A stretch of 64,000 bases of DNA from JABMOW01 sp964409335 (GCA_964409335.1 CAYPCW010000005.1:13287-77286), one strand, 5' to 3'. Counted from the stretch's first letter, positions 54,049 through 63,155 are shown. Program-made: numbers and translations. The notes: a model not told the origin generated them from the sequence alone.

Positions 54049-55074
54049 TTAATGACTGATCGTCTCAATTCTGGGTAACAATTTGATAATTTCGTCTGAT
54101 GCAACATTTGACTCCCAAATCCCAAAGGCTTTTGACACGACCACCAGGACAAGGAAACTACATAATATAAAAAAGGCAAGTCGTCTTGCTGTCCAAAACG
54201 AAGAACGCATAGGAAGAGTTTCAAACTCCAGAGTGTTTTTCACGGGGCAGGCTTCAGAACATGCCACACATCCGGTACATTCCGCACTGATTATGTACTC
54301 TTTTTTATCTACAGGTAGATAAGCCGGGCAAACCTGTGAGCATAGTCCGCAATCGGTGCAGGATTCGGAATTACGTGCGATTCTGGACGGACTGATCAGG
54401 GAAAAAATGCCTAAAAAAGCGCCATATGGACACAGATATCGGCACCAAAAGTTCCGGATAAATAAAGACCCTGCCACCAAAAGGATCAATACTAATATTG
54501 TGACCCCGCTCATACCTGTAAAAAACAGTAACATTTTAACATCTGCTACTTTCCAATACTGACCGTTCAGAAAGGACGTCATATAGCCCTCGTCCATTTC
54601 TAACACAGATAAAACGAAAAAATACATCAGCAAATATTTCAAACTTCGTAACGGAATATCGATCCATTTGGATGGTTTAACGCTTTTGCTAAAAATTCGG
54701 TACCCAAACTTCCAAACCCATTCCGATAAGGTGCCGACTGGACAGAACCAACTACAGAACGCCTTTTTTAACAGAAATGACAGGAGAACCGCAAACAGCA
54801 GAATGACTACTCCCGCCGGGTGTACATGGTCAAATATCCCTGTTTTGAAATAATATTTAAGTGAAACGAGGGAGCCAATGGGTAAAAAACCATCAACTGC
54901 CTGTGGTTTTGATACTGTTGAATTTCCCGTTAACTCAAGAGAGCTGATAAAAACAGTAAATTGAATTCCGGCGAGAATGGTGATGATAAATATAAACCAT
55001 TGTACTTTATTTCTATCGGAATGATGGATACTCATAAACCGTTTTTTTAGTTTGATATTTTTTGAATTTGCCAT
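54049..55074 (-). CDS. NapH/NosR-like membrane iron-sulfur protein
   Basis: A 341-residue protein with about five membrane helices and four Cys clusters. 'CSWFCPVGTLSEW' and 'CRYLCPYGAFLGIF' are the cytoplasmic CxxxCP pairs of the NapH/CcoG-like family. Two 4Fe-4S ferredoxin motifs follow: 'CTDCGLCSQVCPAYLP' and 'CTGCVACSEACPVKNT'. One more helix lies at the C-terminus. Such proteins pass electrons from the quinone pool or cytoplasm to periplasmic partners. No reductase or nitrate/nitrous-oxide genes are adjacent, so the partner is unknown. It converges on the small BamE-like gene with 5 bp between stops. Confidence 0.9.
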   Translation of the reverse strand: MANSKNIKLKKRFMSIHHSDRNKVQWFIFIITILAGIQFTVFISSLELTGNSTVSKPQAVDGFLPIGSLVSLKYYFKTGIFDHVHPAGVVILLFAVLLSFLLKKAFCSWFCPVGTLSEWVWKFGYRIFSKSVKPSKWIDIPLRSLKYLLMYFFVLSVLEMDEGYMTSFLNGQYWKVADVKMLLFFTGMSGVTILVLILLVAGSLFIRNFWCRYLCPYGAFLGIFSLISPSRIARNSESCTDCGLCSQVCPAYLPVDKKEYIISAECTGCVACSEACPVKNTLEFETLPMRSSFWTARRLAFFILCSFLVLVVVSKAFGIWESNVASDEIIKLLPRIETISH

Positions 55075-55154
55075 TACCTTAAAATTATGCTATTTGAGGC
55101 TTAAATTAGGTTTAAAAGCAGTCGTTGTTATCCTTGTTTGCAGACCACCGGTTG

Positions 55155-55259
55155 TTAGGTCTGTACCCATCCATTGATTCCGTTCCGGAGATTATAGACG
55201 TTTTGAAATCCGATGTCAATTAATAATTTTCTTTCAACACAGATAACAAGGTGTAAAAA
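55155..55259 (-). pseudogene. Rhodanese-domain 3' remnant
   Basis: A minus-strand frame ending TAA 55157-55155 reads 'LVICVERKLLIDIGFQNVYN' then 'LRNGINGWVQT'. This is the last part of a rhodanese domain ('...GFKNVYNLxGGIxxW'). The catalytic-loop CRSGxRS and everything before it are missing or collapsed to 'VICVERK', and no start lies upstream. The 399-bp gap 55075-55473 otherwise holds no gene; the hsp20 promoter should be in its right part. Confidence 0.7.
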
Positions 55260-55473
55260 TGGATTCGATGTTAGGATAGCCTAATGAAAGTTTGCTATTT
55301 CTAAGGTCGGACCTCCCGCATATATGTCAGCTCGTGTAGCCACATTGGCATATATCTGGTGTAAACTTTTATAAATACCAATTGGAATACCATTTGTAAT
55401 GGTTAAATTGAACTTATGAACGGTAATAGAATTACCAACCAAACCCAAAATAAACTAAAGAAAGGATAACATC

Positions 55474-55917
55474 ATGACACTCGTAAAATGGACACCCGTC
55501 ATTACCAAACCAGTATCTCGGTTAATGGATGATATGGAAGCCTGGATAGACCAGGTATTCCGTAGGAACACGATGATCCCCGGAGAAGACAGTACGTGGA
55601 CACCCGCTTTTGCAGTATCAGAAAAAGACGCTGAGTTTGTCATTTCAGCCGATCTGCCCGGTATGGAAAAAAAGGATGTGGAAATTATCATTGAAGAAAA
55701 TGTTCTGACCATTTCCGGTGAGCGAAAATCTTCATTGGAAGACAATAGCCGACATTACAGCGAAATCTTTTTTGGGAAATTTTCCAGATCATTTACACTT
55801 CCGGAAAATGTAAAAGAAAAAGAGATTCAAGCCACCTTTAAAAACGGTGTACTGACATTGAATTTACCGAAAGCCGAACCTGTAAAACCGGTGGTTACAA
55901 CAATCTCTATCAAATAA
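55474..55917 (+). CDS. Hsp20/alpha-crystallin small heat-shock protein
   Basis: A 147-residue ATP-independent holdase chaperone. The alpha-crystallin domain spans about residues 42-147: 'DSTWTPAFAVSEKDAEFVIS', 'ADLPGMEKKDVEIIIEENVL', 'FSRSFTLPENVKEKEIQATF', and the signature 'NGVLTLNLPKAE'. The N-terminal arm includes 'LMDDMEAWIDQVF', typical of class-A bacterial Hsp20. AAAGGA lies 8 nt before the ATG. Monocistronic, bounded by a strong hairpin downstream; no CIRCE element was recognised upstream. Confidence 0.95.
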   Translation: MTLVKWTPVITKPVSRLMDDMEAWIDQVFRRNTMIPGEDSTWTPAFAVSEKDAEFVISADLPGMEKKDVEIIIEENVLTISGERKSSLEDNSRHYSEIFFGKFSRSFTLPENVKEKEIQATFKNGVLTLNLPKAEPVKPVVTTISIK

Positions 55918-55932
55918 TAGTAGGGTGAACAG

Positions 55933-55960
55933 AATGGGGTCGGAAATTCCGACCCCATTT
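55933..55960. terminator. Bidirectional terminator between hsp20 and M28 peptidase gene
   Basis: Perfect 13-bp inverted repeat AATGGGGTCGGAA / TTCCGACCCCATT with a 1-nt centre (in practice a 3-5 nt loop), followed by TTCATT on the plus strand. It lies between convergent genes, where a shared terminator is expected. Confidence 0.85.
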
Positions 55961-55991
55961 CATTATATCGGGAATTGGATATTTGCCCATG

Positions 55992-57773
55992 TTATTCGTC
56001 CTTCCCCTGGGGAGCGATTTTTAGTTCCATTTCTACATTGTTCCTGGTAATCACAACCGGAACTTCTACACCGGCGGTACAACTTTGGAGTGCAAACATG
56101 TAATCGTGAATATTCAAAGTGGTAATATTATTTATGCTCATAATTATGTCTCCGGCCTGCATCCCTGCGAGACCCGCCGGCGCCTTATCCCGAACCCCGC
56201 TAATTTTAAAACCATCACCATTATAAACAAAATCCGGGACAACACCAAAGGTAACATTATATCCTCGCCTTTCAGAATGTTTTTTTGATTCAACTTTTAC
56301 AAAACCCGGTTTTTTTTCTTCGGTTAACACATGAAGAGTTGATCTGGCGGCGAGTTTTGCTACTTTTTCCATTCCTTTTATATTCAGTAATTCAATGTCA
56401 TCTGTTGGTTTGTGATAATCCTCATGAGCTCCCGTAAAGAAAAATAATACAGGAATATTTTTTAAATAAAAAGACTGATGATCACTTGAGCCAAATCCTT
56501 CATCATCAAACGTGAAATGGATGGAGTCGGAATTGACATTTATCAGGAGGGTTTCCCACGCCGGAGAAGTACCGGTTCCACCGATAACCATGCTGTTTTC
56601 CCTGAGTCGGCCAACCATATCAAAATTAAACATTGCCACCGCACTGTCAAGCGGTATGAGCGGGTGTTCCACAAAATAAGCAGAACCTAACAGACCGACT
56701 TCTTCTGCACCAAATGCGATGAAAAGAAGTGATCTTCTGTAAGGAGAGTTGTTTTTATCTTTTGCAAAATAAGCAGCGAGTTCTAGCAGAGTGGCAATTC
56801 CCGAAGCGTTATCGTCTGCACCATTATGAATTTCATGTACATCGGGAACCATCGTATTGCTGCTTTCACCACCCCATCCTAAATGGTCCATATGTGCTCC
56901 TAAAATGACCCATTCATTTTTAAAAGCACCCACACCGGGAAGAGACCCTACTACATTGCAGGATTCTAATGATTCAGGATTAATGTTCGTTCTGATTGTC
57001 ACAGTTTTCCCGATTTCGAAACTTGCCGGATGCGGGTCTTCATGTCCGTTGATCTTGTTCTGAAGTTCTTCGATTGAGGGATTTTCTGATGATGTGAGCC
57101 AATCGTTCATCACACTCCGTTTTAAATGAACTGCAGGTATGCCGACGCTTTGTTTTCCCCCTAATGAACCACCTGTTTTGAGTTTATCATCATTATTATC
57201 CTCTAATCCACCGGTAATAAAAATAATTCCTGCGGCTCCTTTTTCTCTTGCAACCATCGCTTTGTATCGAAGAGAGTTATATTGGGCAAATTTTCCGTTT
57301 TGGATCGTTCCGTCCGGCGAATATCTGATGACCACTACTATTTTCCCTTTTACTTCGAGATTTTCATAATCATCATAATGGATGTCTGTCGCCGAAATTC
57401 CATATCCTGCAAATACCAGAGAAGCCGTACATTTTTCTGATGAAGAAAATGACAAGGTTGTGAAATCTGATTTTGGAATTTTCTCTTCAGCTTCGATGAA
57501 ATTTCCATCGCCCACTGTCATGCCAGCAATAAAATCGAATTTCTGGATATAATTATCACCGACAGGTGTTAATCCGTATGTTTTGAAGCATCGTTTCACA
57601 TATTGTGCCGTCGTGTTTTCAAAGCTTGATCCCGCTTTTCGACCTTCCAGTTTGTCACTAGCAAGAAATGAGATGTGGGAATAAATATCGTCCGCGGCGA
57701 TGTCTTTATTTATCGGAATGGATTGATCATGACACACAAAAAAGAAGATGATTATCCAAAATATTTTTTTCAT
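55992..57773 (-). CDS. Secreted M28 metallopeptidase with PA and PDZ domains
   Basis: A 593-residue exported aminopeptidase: signal peptide (about 1-18), a protease-associated domain (about 115-245, 'KGKIVVVIRYSPDG', 'AREKGAAGIIFITGG'), the M28 catalytic domain, and a C-terminal PDZ domain (about 505-590, 'DKAPAGLAGMQAGDIIMSIN'). The dizinc ligands are visible: His in 'VILGAHMDHLGWGG', Asp in 'NGADDNASGIATLLE', Glu pair in 'GAEEVGLLGS', Asp in 'FNFDMVGRLRE', His in 'HEDYHKPTDDIE'. It digests peptides outside the inner membrane. It overlaps the upstream phosphodiesterase gene by 4 nt (ATGA). Confidence 0.94.
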   Translation of the reverse strand: MKKIFWIIIFFFVCHDQSIPINKDIAADDIYSHISFLASDKLEGRKAGSSFENTTAQYVKRCFKTYGLTPVGDNYIQKFDFIAGMTVGDGNFIEAEEKIPKSDFTTLSFSSSEKCTASLVFAGYGISATDIHYDDYENLEVKGKIVVVIRYSPDGTIQNGKFAQYNSLRYKAMVAREKGAAGIIFITGGLEDNNDDKLKTGGSLGGKQSVGIPAVHLKRSVMNDWLTSSENPSIEELQNKINGHEDPHPASFEIGKTVTIRTNINPESLESCNVVGSLPGVGAFKNEWVILGAHMDHLGWGGESSNTMVPDVHEIHNGADDNASGIATLLELAAYFAKDKNNSPYRRSLLFIAFGAEEVGLLGSAYFVEHPLIPLDSAVAMFNFDMVGRLRENSMVIGGTGTSPAWETLLINVNSDSIHFTFDDEGFGSSDHQSFYLKNIPVLFFFTGAHEDYHKPTDDIELLNIKGMEKVAKLAARSTLHVLTEEKKPGFVKVESKKHSERRGYNVTFGVVPDFVYNGDGFKISGVRDKAPAGLAGMQAGDIIMSINNITTLNIHDYMFALQSCTAGVEVPVVITRNNVEMELKIAPQGKDE

Positions 57774-58621
57774 ACCGTTTTCCTTATTAGTTCAGTTTCG
57801 TCAGTTATCATTCCGTCAATGTTCAAAAGCCGGATTTTTTCGACCATTTCTGCAGTGTTTATTGTCCAAACACATACTTTAATTCCGAGTCTGTGGCATG
57901 CCTTTATAATCTTATTTTCCGCTAAATTAAAATGGATGTGAAGCGCATCGGCATTGGTCAAAAATGTTGCTATAATTGGGAGAAACCATAAAAAACCAGT
58001 CACCTTTTTATTCCATAATAATCCGGTTTGAATAGTGCCATCAATGGCTTTGATTTTTCTGAGTACATTTAAATTAAAAGAAGATATAATCGTATTAGCT
58101 TGTGCTCCGTGTTGTTGGATTTGTTTTATTACTCTATCTTCAAACCCGGCACACTTGAAACCATCCGTTTTGATTTCTAAATTCATTCGCTTGTTGGCGG
58201 GTAGTTTTGTCCAAACATCTTTAAGCAGAGGTAACAATTTATTTTCAGGAATATTTTCGCCGTCTGTTTTTTTGTATTGGAATTGTAATAAATCAGAATA
58301 GTTCGTATTGTTGATCATTTGGGGGTCGCCTGATTCAGTTTGAATTCCGGCGTCATGATGCAAAACTAATCGGCTATCCATTGTTTGTCGTATATCCACT
58401 TCCGCCCCGTCTGCCCCATATGTTAGAGCAGCTTTTATTGCACCAATCGTGTTTTCAGGTGCAGATTTTTGATAGCCCCTGTGTCCCAGAACAATTAATC
58501 GCCCTTTAGGGTAAAAACGATTCGCATCCGGTGTATATCGGCTTAAACGGATCAAAAGCATGAGGACAAGCCCTGCAAACAGAATAAAAATCATGGTTAT
58601 CATTGTGAAAAAGTTACCCAT
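57770..58621 (-). CDS. Glycerophosphodiester phosphodiesterase, membrane-anchored
   Basis: A 283-residue GDPD-family TIM barrel with an N-terminal membrane helix (residues ~3-25). Catalytic text: 'IVLGHRGYQKSAPENTIGAI' (HRG, PEN), 'GADGAEVDIRQTMDSRLVLH' with 'HHD' following, and 'RMNLEIKTDGF'. It hydrolyses glycerophosphodiesters to glycerol 3-phosphate and an alcohol, recycling phospholipid head groups. It is the upstream gene of a two-gene unit with the M28 peptidase. The region between it and dnaA (58622-58856) is divergent and carries a DnaA box. Confidence 0.93.
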   Translation of the reverse strand: MGNFFTMITMIFILFAGLVLMLLIRLSRYTPDANRFYPKGRLIVLGHRGYQKSAPENTIGAIKAALTYGADGAEVDIRQTMDSRLVLHHDAGIQTESGDPQMINNTNYSDLLQFQYKKTDGENIPENKLLPLLKDVWTKLPANKRMNLEIKTDGFKCAGFEDRVIKQIQQHGAQANTIISSFNLNVLRKIKAIDGTIQTGLLWNKKVTGFLWFLPIIATFLTNADALHIHFNLAENKIIKACHRLGIKVCVWTINTAEMVEKIRLLNIDGMITDETELIRKTV

Positions 58622-58824
58622 ATCACCATCTTAAACTTGCGTTGAAATTGTTTCATTTTTTGTGACTACAAAGTTCGCTTCCCTGTCTCAATTTAACATC
58701 ATCGTTTTTGTAAACAACTTTAATTGAGTCAATGCGTTTACCCGGATGTTTGCCTTATTGTTTTGGATTCTGACTGCCTGTTATGCAAATTTTGGCTTGA
58801 GGATAGTTGTAAATGTTTATAAGT

Positions 58825-58833
58825 TGTGAATAA
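58825..58833 (-). promoter_or_regulatory. DnaA box upstream of dnaA
   Basis: TGTGAATAA is the reverse complement of TTATTCACA, a full match to the consensus TTATNCACA. It lies 24 bp before the dnaA start in AT-rich DNA. A one-mismatch relative, TTATGCAAA, is at 58781-58789. These could serve dnaA autoregulation or be part of an origin; two sites alone do not prove oriC. Confidence 0.6.
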
Positions 58834-58856
58834 ATAAAATTGTAGGAAATCTTAAC

Positions 58857-60218
58857 TTGGAAAAAGTCGAATTGTGGAGTAACTGTCTGGCCTATTTCAA
58901 AGAAAGGCTTCCAGAACAGGCGTATCAGACCTGGTTTGATGGAATTGCCGTTTCTACATTGACTTCTGAAGAAATCGTGTTACAGGTACCAAATCAATTT
59001 CATTATGAATGGCTTGAATCCAAGTATCGCCATTTGATTGATGCGGCAATTAAAGAAGTTTTTGATAAGCCTATGATTGTGAATTATAGTGTTGTTGTCA
59101 GTCATAAAAAACCCAATGAAATTCCCTCATTGGTACAAAAAGAAAATGTAATTCCACCGGGTTATCAGGAAAAAACCCAACTCAACAGCCGGTATTTGTT
59201 TGATAATTTCATTGAGGGTAAGGGCAATCAACTTGCAAAGGCTGCGTCTTATTCTGTTGCCGAAAAACCTGGACAGACCCCATTTAATCCATTGTTGATC
59301 TATAGTATTACCGGATTGGGAAAAACCCATCTATTACAGGGTATCGGGAATTTTTGCATCCGCCGTTATCCTTCTATGAGAGTACAGTACCTGACCAGCG
59401 AAAAATTTATGCTAGACTTTATCAGGGCAATTCAGGAAAACAAATCTACTGAGTTTGCGAACACATATCGTGGTGTTGATATGTTGCTATTGGATGACGT
59501 TCAGTTTTTCCAAAATAAAGAGCAAACACAGGAGCAATTTTTTCATTTGTTCAATGAACTATATCAGCAGGGAAAACAAATTGTTCTCACGACCGACAGA
59601 CCGCCTAACGAACTCACCGGACTCAAGGATCGCCTGGTTTCGAGATTTCAATCCGGACTCATGGTTGACATTCAGCCCCCGGATCTGGAAACCAGGATTG
59701 CAATTTTAATGAAAAAGGCACATGATGACCATTTAGAAATTCCGTTTGAAATCATCGAGTATATCGCTTCGCACATTAAAAGAAATGTGAGAGAACTCGA
59801 AGGAACTATGGTGCGACTTTTGGCCCGTTCCTCGTTATACCGTAAAGATATTACCATGGAACTTGCCAGGGAGGTTCTTGAAGAGATTTTGGGCAAAGAA
59901 GCGTTTATCGGTGTGACAATAGATCATGTTATTAAAAGTATTAGTAGAGAATGGAAAGTGTCGGAAAGGCAACTCGTGGGAAAAGGCCGCAAAATGGAAA
60001 TTGCAATGGCAAGACAAATTGCGATGTATTTATCCCGTGAGTTGACGGCAGCTTCGCTATTCAACATTGGCCTGCATTTAGGAGGAAGAGATCATTCTAC
60101 GGTCATCCATGCATGTAAAACCGTAGAAAAAAAGATGTTGGGCGATAATGAGTTGAAAAAGCGAATTCTACGAATAAAAAAAGAATTGCAACCTGTGGGT
60201 AGCGTTTCGATATATTAG
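58857..60218 (+). CDS. dnaA: Chromosomal replication initiator DnaA, atypical Walker A
   Basis: A 453-residue DnaA with all four domains: N-terminal helicase-loading domain ('AYQTWFDGIAVSTLTSEEIV'), linker, AAA+ domain from 'LNSRYLFDNFIEGKGNQLAK' on, and the DNA-binding domain with 'GLHLGGRDHSTVIHACKTVE'. Walker B is 'GVDMLLLDDVQFFQNKE' and sensor 1 'QIVLTTDRPPNEL'. Walker A reads Ser150-I-T-G-L-G-K-T where nearly all DnaA proteins have 'GGVGLGKT', so the first P-loop glycine is a serine (codon 59304-59306). The start is TTG 58857 with AGGAAA about 10 nt upstream. It initiates replication and probably represses its own promoter via the DnaA box. Confidence 0.96.
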   Translation: MEKVELWSNCLAYFKERLPEQAYQTWFDGIAVSTLTSEEIVLQVPNQFHYEWLESKYRHLIDAAIKEVFDKPMIVNYSVVVSHKKPNEIPSLVQKENVIPPGYQEKTQLNSRYLFDNFIEGKGNQLAKAASYSVAEKPGQTPFNPLLIYSITGLGKTHLLQGIGNFCIRRYPSMRVQYLTSEKFMLDFIRAIQENKSTEFANTYRGVDMLLLDDVQFFQNKEQTQEQFFHLFNELYQQGKQIVLTTDRPPNELTGLKDRLVSRFQSGLMVDIQPPDLETRIAILMKKAHDDHLEIPFEIIEYIASHIKRNVRELEGTMVRLLARSSLYRKDITMELAREVLEEILGKEAFIGVTIDHVIKSISREWKVSERQLVGKGRKMEIAMARQIAMYLSRELTAASLFNIGLHLGGRDHSTVIHACKTVEKKMLGDNELKKRILRIKKELQPVGSVSIY

Positions 60219-60251
60219 CTGTAATATTAAACCACTCAATAAGGAAATAAA

Positions 60252-60944
60252 ATGGGCAATAACATACTCATCGTAGATGATGATACCCAGCTTACTGATT
60301 TGCTGGTTGAGTTCCTTGAAACTCACGGATTTTCAATTATTACCCGTCACTCACCTGAGAAGGCATTCAAATATTTAGACCGTGAATCTGTTGATCTTCT
60401 TATTCTGGATATTATGTTACCAGGGATGGATGGTTTACAATTTTTACGTAAATTAAGAGAAAATTCCAGTGTTCCGGTGATCATGCTTACCGCCAGGGGC
60501 GAGGTATCAGATCGAATCATCGGATTAGAGCTCGGTGCAGATGATTATATTGCAAAACCCTTCGAGCCCCGGGAATTACTTGCCAGAATTCAGTCTATTC
60601 TCCGTCGCAGTCAGGCTCCCTCAGAATTACAGGATATTCTAACCTTTGATAGCCTTATAGTCGATAAACTTCGTCAGGAAGTGCATCTGGACGGAGTCCT
60701 CGTCCATTTATCCACGACTGAATTTGAAGCATTATCACTGTTTTCAAGTAATGCCGGTAAGGTCCTGAATCGAGAATTTTTAGTTGAAAACATTCGGGGA
60801 ATCAGATGGCAATCCTATGATCGTTCCATTGATGTTTTGGTCAGCCGATTAAGATCAAAACTGGGAGAGACCCCTAATTCCATGAGGTTTATCAAGACTA
60901 TCCATGGAGTTGGATACAAATTTGTGGCACTTCCGAAGAAATAG
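60252..60944 (+). CDS. OmpR/PhoB-family response regulator
   Basis: A 230-residue regulator. The receiver domain (1-115) has acidic pocket Asp10-Asp11, phosphorylation site Asp53 in 'VDLLILDIMLPGMDGLQFLR', and the switch Thr and Lys in 'VIMLTARGE' and 'GADDYIAKPFEPRELLARIQ'. The winged-helix output domain is 'VLVHLSTTEFEALSLFSSNA', 'SYDRSIDVLVSRLRSKLGE' and 'IKTIHGVGYKF'. AAGGAAA lies before ATG 60252. It pairs with the histidine kinase that overlaps its 3' end by 41 nt; it looks closest to CpxR/RstA-like regulators, signal unknown. Confidence 0.95.
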   Translation: MGNNILIVDDDTQLTDLLVEFLETHGFSIITRHSPEKAFKYLDRESVDLLILDIMLPGMDGLQFLRKLRENSSVPVIMLTARGEVSDRIIGLELGADDYIAKPFEPRELLARIQSILRRSQAPSELQDILTFDSLIVDKLRQEVHLDGVLVHLSTTEFEALSLFSSNAGKVLNREFLVENIRGIRWQSYDRSIDVLVSRLRSKLGETPNSMRFIKTIHGVGYKFVALPKK

Positions 60945-62280
60945 TTTTATATTCTTACTACCCTTCCGAAAAAGTTTATTTTTAAGAATTGCGTTTATGG
61001 TAACCGTCTTTACCATTGCGCTTCTGATGGTCATTTATTTCGTGGTGTATCTATCCTTTACTGAACAGGACACGATTCTTGATACTCATGAATTTTACTA
61101 TTATTCTCATATGGTAGAATCATGGGGGCTACCTCCGGATACGACTAAAATTCTCGAAGATCTTAAAAATTTGAAAATGATTGGTGGAATTTATTTTGAA
61201 GATCAAAAAATATGGTCTTTTCCAATAGACTTTTCAAAAGAAGGTTATTTAGAGTATTCTGATAGTAAATATCTTGGCGATTTATACGATATTAACATAA
61301 CGCTATATGTAACATTCGGAGACCTAAACCGGCTTCCTGCCGCAACAGTTAAAAACGGAGAATATAAGTACTATCTTGCAATTGATTACGAATCTCCTTC
61401 TGAGCTGATGTTAAGAATTGTACCCGCTTCAATCCTTACTCTCATTTTTATGGTTATTCTGTTTATATTTATCAGGCGTTACATCTATCCCATAAAATTG
61501 ATGAAGCATCGTATTTTTGCATTGGAACGCGGAGATCTTGACTCGACAATTTCGATCCACGGTGAAGATGAACTTGCCGACCTTTCAAAAACGATTAATA
61601 AGTTAATATACGATATAAAATCACTTTTGATTAAAAAACAAAATTTATTGGCTGATGTCAGCCATGAACTGAGATCGCCACTGTCCAGGATGCAGCTTCT
61701 CATTGAAATGTTACCAGCACATAAAAATACGGTCAGGTTGCGGAACGAGGTTCGGTATCTTGAACAAATAATTTCAAATCTATTACTATCTGATAAATTA
61801 TCAATACCTTATAAAAATTTAGAATTATCTGAAGTTCGGTTACCTGATTTTGTTGACAGGATCATTGCCCGGATTCCGGATTCGTCATCTAAAATTCAGG
61901 TCACAAGAGATTTTCCAGATGTTATCCTGAAAATCGATAGTACGAAAATGCGTATTGCTTTCACAAATCTAATAGAAAATGCCTTGAAATACGGTCGGTC
62001 TTCGCGTTTGATTCAAATTACCTGTTATATTGATAATCAATACTTTTTCTTTAATGTGCGGGATTTCGGCCAGGGAATCGACACTGAAGATTTAAAAAGA
62101 CTCACTGAACCATTTTTTCGGGTTGCCAAGAACAAAAAGGATGGAATAGGCCTGGGTCTGTCAATTACCAAAAAAATTGTATCTGCTCATGGTGGTGAGT
62201 TGTTAATAAATAGTACTCTGGGAAATGGTTCGATGTTTTCAGTTAAACTTCCGATATCAATAATAATAGGGTATAAATAA
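60904..62280 (+). CDS. Sensor histidine kinase (CpxA-like layout)
   Basis: A 458-residue kinase. TM1 (about 26-50), a periplasmic sensor of about 115 residues, TM2 (about 172-190), HAMP (about 192-245), then HisKA with the phospho-histidine His254 in 'LLADVSHELRSPLSRMQLLI'. The ATPase domain has N box 'FTNLIENALKYGRSSR', G1 'VRDFGQGIDTEDLKRL', F 'PFFRVAKNKKDGIG' and G2 'GIGLGLSITKKIV'. It works with the preceding regulator. The start is uncertain: ATG 60904 lies 41 nt inside the regulator gene with no strong ribosome site, and TTG 60922 is an alternative. Confidence 0.93.
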   Translation: MELDTNLWHFRRNSFIFLLPFRKSLFLRIAFMVTVFTIALLMVIYFVVYLSFTEQDTILDTHEFYYYSHMVESWGLPPDTTKILEDLKNLKMIGGIYFEDQKIWSFPIDFSKEGYLEYSDSKYLGDLYDINITLYVTFGDLNRLPAATVKNGEYKYYLAIDYESPSELMLRIVPASILTLIFMVILFIFIRRYIYPIKLMKHRIFALERGDLDSTISIHGEDELADLSKTINKLIYDIKSLLIKKQNLLADVSHELRSPLSRMQLLIEMLPAHKNTVRLRNEVRYLEQIISNLLLSDKLSIPYKNLELSEVRLPDFVDRIIARIPDSSSKIQVTRDFPDVILKIDSTKMRIAFTNLIENALKYGRSSRLIQITCYIDNQYFFFNVRDFGQGIDTEDLKRLTEPFFRVAKNKKDGIGLGLSITKKIVSAHGGELLINSTLGNGSMFSVKLPISIIIGYK

Positions 62281-62357
62281 TAAATATTTTTTTTTATCCA
62301 AAATAATTATTAAAATAGTGCTGTGAATTTGATAATAAAAAAGAAGGTGTTACCTAT

Positions 62358-62759
62358 ATGAACAAAACAAGCCTAAATAAAGTAATATTAATTGGTCGGG
62401 TGGGTGAAAAGCCTGAAGGTCGGTATACTTCCAGCGGAAAATCCACATCTGGTTTTTCAATTGCAACAAACGAAACCTGGGGATCTGATGAGGATCGTCA
62501 AGATCACACGGAATGGCATAACATTGTCACTTGGGGAAAACTGGCTGAATTTGCATCAGATTATTTGCAAAAAGGTCAATTAATCTGTATCGAAGGAAAA
62601 CTTCGAACCCGTTCCTGGCAAGATAAAGAGGACAATACTCGAAAGACTACTGAAATTGTTGCAGAAAAAATAACAACTCTTGAATGGAAGGGGAAGAAAA
62701 CTGCATCTGATGCTGAAGCCGCAGACTCTGATGAGGAAGAAGAGGAATTACCCTTTTAA
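62358..62759 (+). CDS. ssb: Single-stranded DNA-binding protein
   Basis: A 133-residue SSB. The OB-fold spans about 6-107: 'LNKVILIGRVGEKPEGRYTS', 'GFSIATNETWG', 'TEWHNIVTWGKLAEFASDYL' and 'GQLICIEGKLRTRSWQDKED'. A short acidic linker ends in the partner-recruiting tip 'EEEEELPF', the equivalent of E. coli DDDIPF. It coats ssDNA during replication and repair. It is shorter than E. coli SSB because the Gly-rich linker is nearly absent. AAGGTG precedes the ATG. Confidence 0.96.
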   Translation: MNKTSLNKVILIGRVGEKPEGRYTSSGKSTSGFSIATNETWGSDEDRQDHTEWHNIVTWGKLAEFASDYLQKGQLICIEGKLRTRSWQDKEDNTRKTTEIVAEKITTLEWKGKKTASDAEAADSDEEEEELPF

Positions 62760-62857
62760 GCCCTACTGTTGTTACATAATGTAATATTTTAATCTTTTTT
62801 CATACTTTGGATTAAGTTTATATTAACCATTGATTAAAAAACAACAGAAGTATCAAA

Positions 62858-63103
62858 ATGATTCGATTTTATGAAATAATTATCCTTGTAGGCATTTTCA
62901 TGGCGTTTGCTTATAGTGGTACAAGTTCAAGTGTAGCATTCTCGGGCCAAAATATTATCCGTATGAATCCATTGGGTTCCGGGCCTAAAGAGGAGCAGTT
63001 TAAATACTGGGATAAAAATTACGATGAAAAGTCTATTGCACCTGATCGTAAGAGATCGCATAAGCGTAGAAGAAAAGTAAAACCGAGCAACGAAGCCAGA
63101 TAA
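62858..63103 (+). CDS. Small exported protein with basic tail, unknown
   Basis: 81 residues. An N-terminal hydrophobic segment (about 6-22, 'EIIILVGIFMAFAYSGTSSS') looks like a signal peptide or anchor. The remainder is polar, 'RMNPLGSGPKEEQFKYWDKN', and the last 20 residues are strongly basic ('DRKRSHKRRRKVKPSNEAR'). I recognise no family. It is followed by a clear terminator, so it is its own unit or the end of the ssb unit. Confidence 0.65.
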   Translation: MIRFYEIIILVGIFMAFAYSGTSSSVAFSGQNIIRMNPLGSGPKEEQFKYWDKNYDEKSIAPDRKRSHKRRRKVKPSNEAR

Positions 63104-63129
63104 TTCTTTTGTTTAGTCTAATCACTCTA

Positions 63130-63155
63130 AAAGGCGTCTAAGGCGCCTTTTTTTT
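63130..63155 (+). terminator. Rho-independent terminator abutting the queF start
   Basis: Stem AAAGGCG (63130-63136) and CGCCTTT (63144-63150), loop TCTAAGG, and a run of eight T (63148-63155). The T run ends exactly where the queF ATG begins (63156). Confidence 0.9.

Noticed and set aside
63104..63155. preQ1 riboswitch ahead of queF
   Set aside because: I could not find the conserved preQ1-I loop and A-rich tail; the sequence explains itself as a simple terminator.
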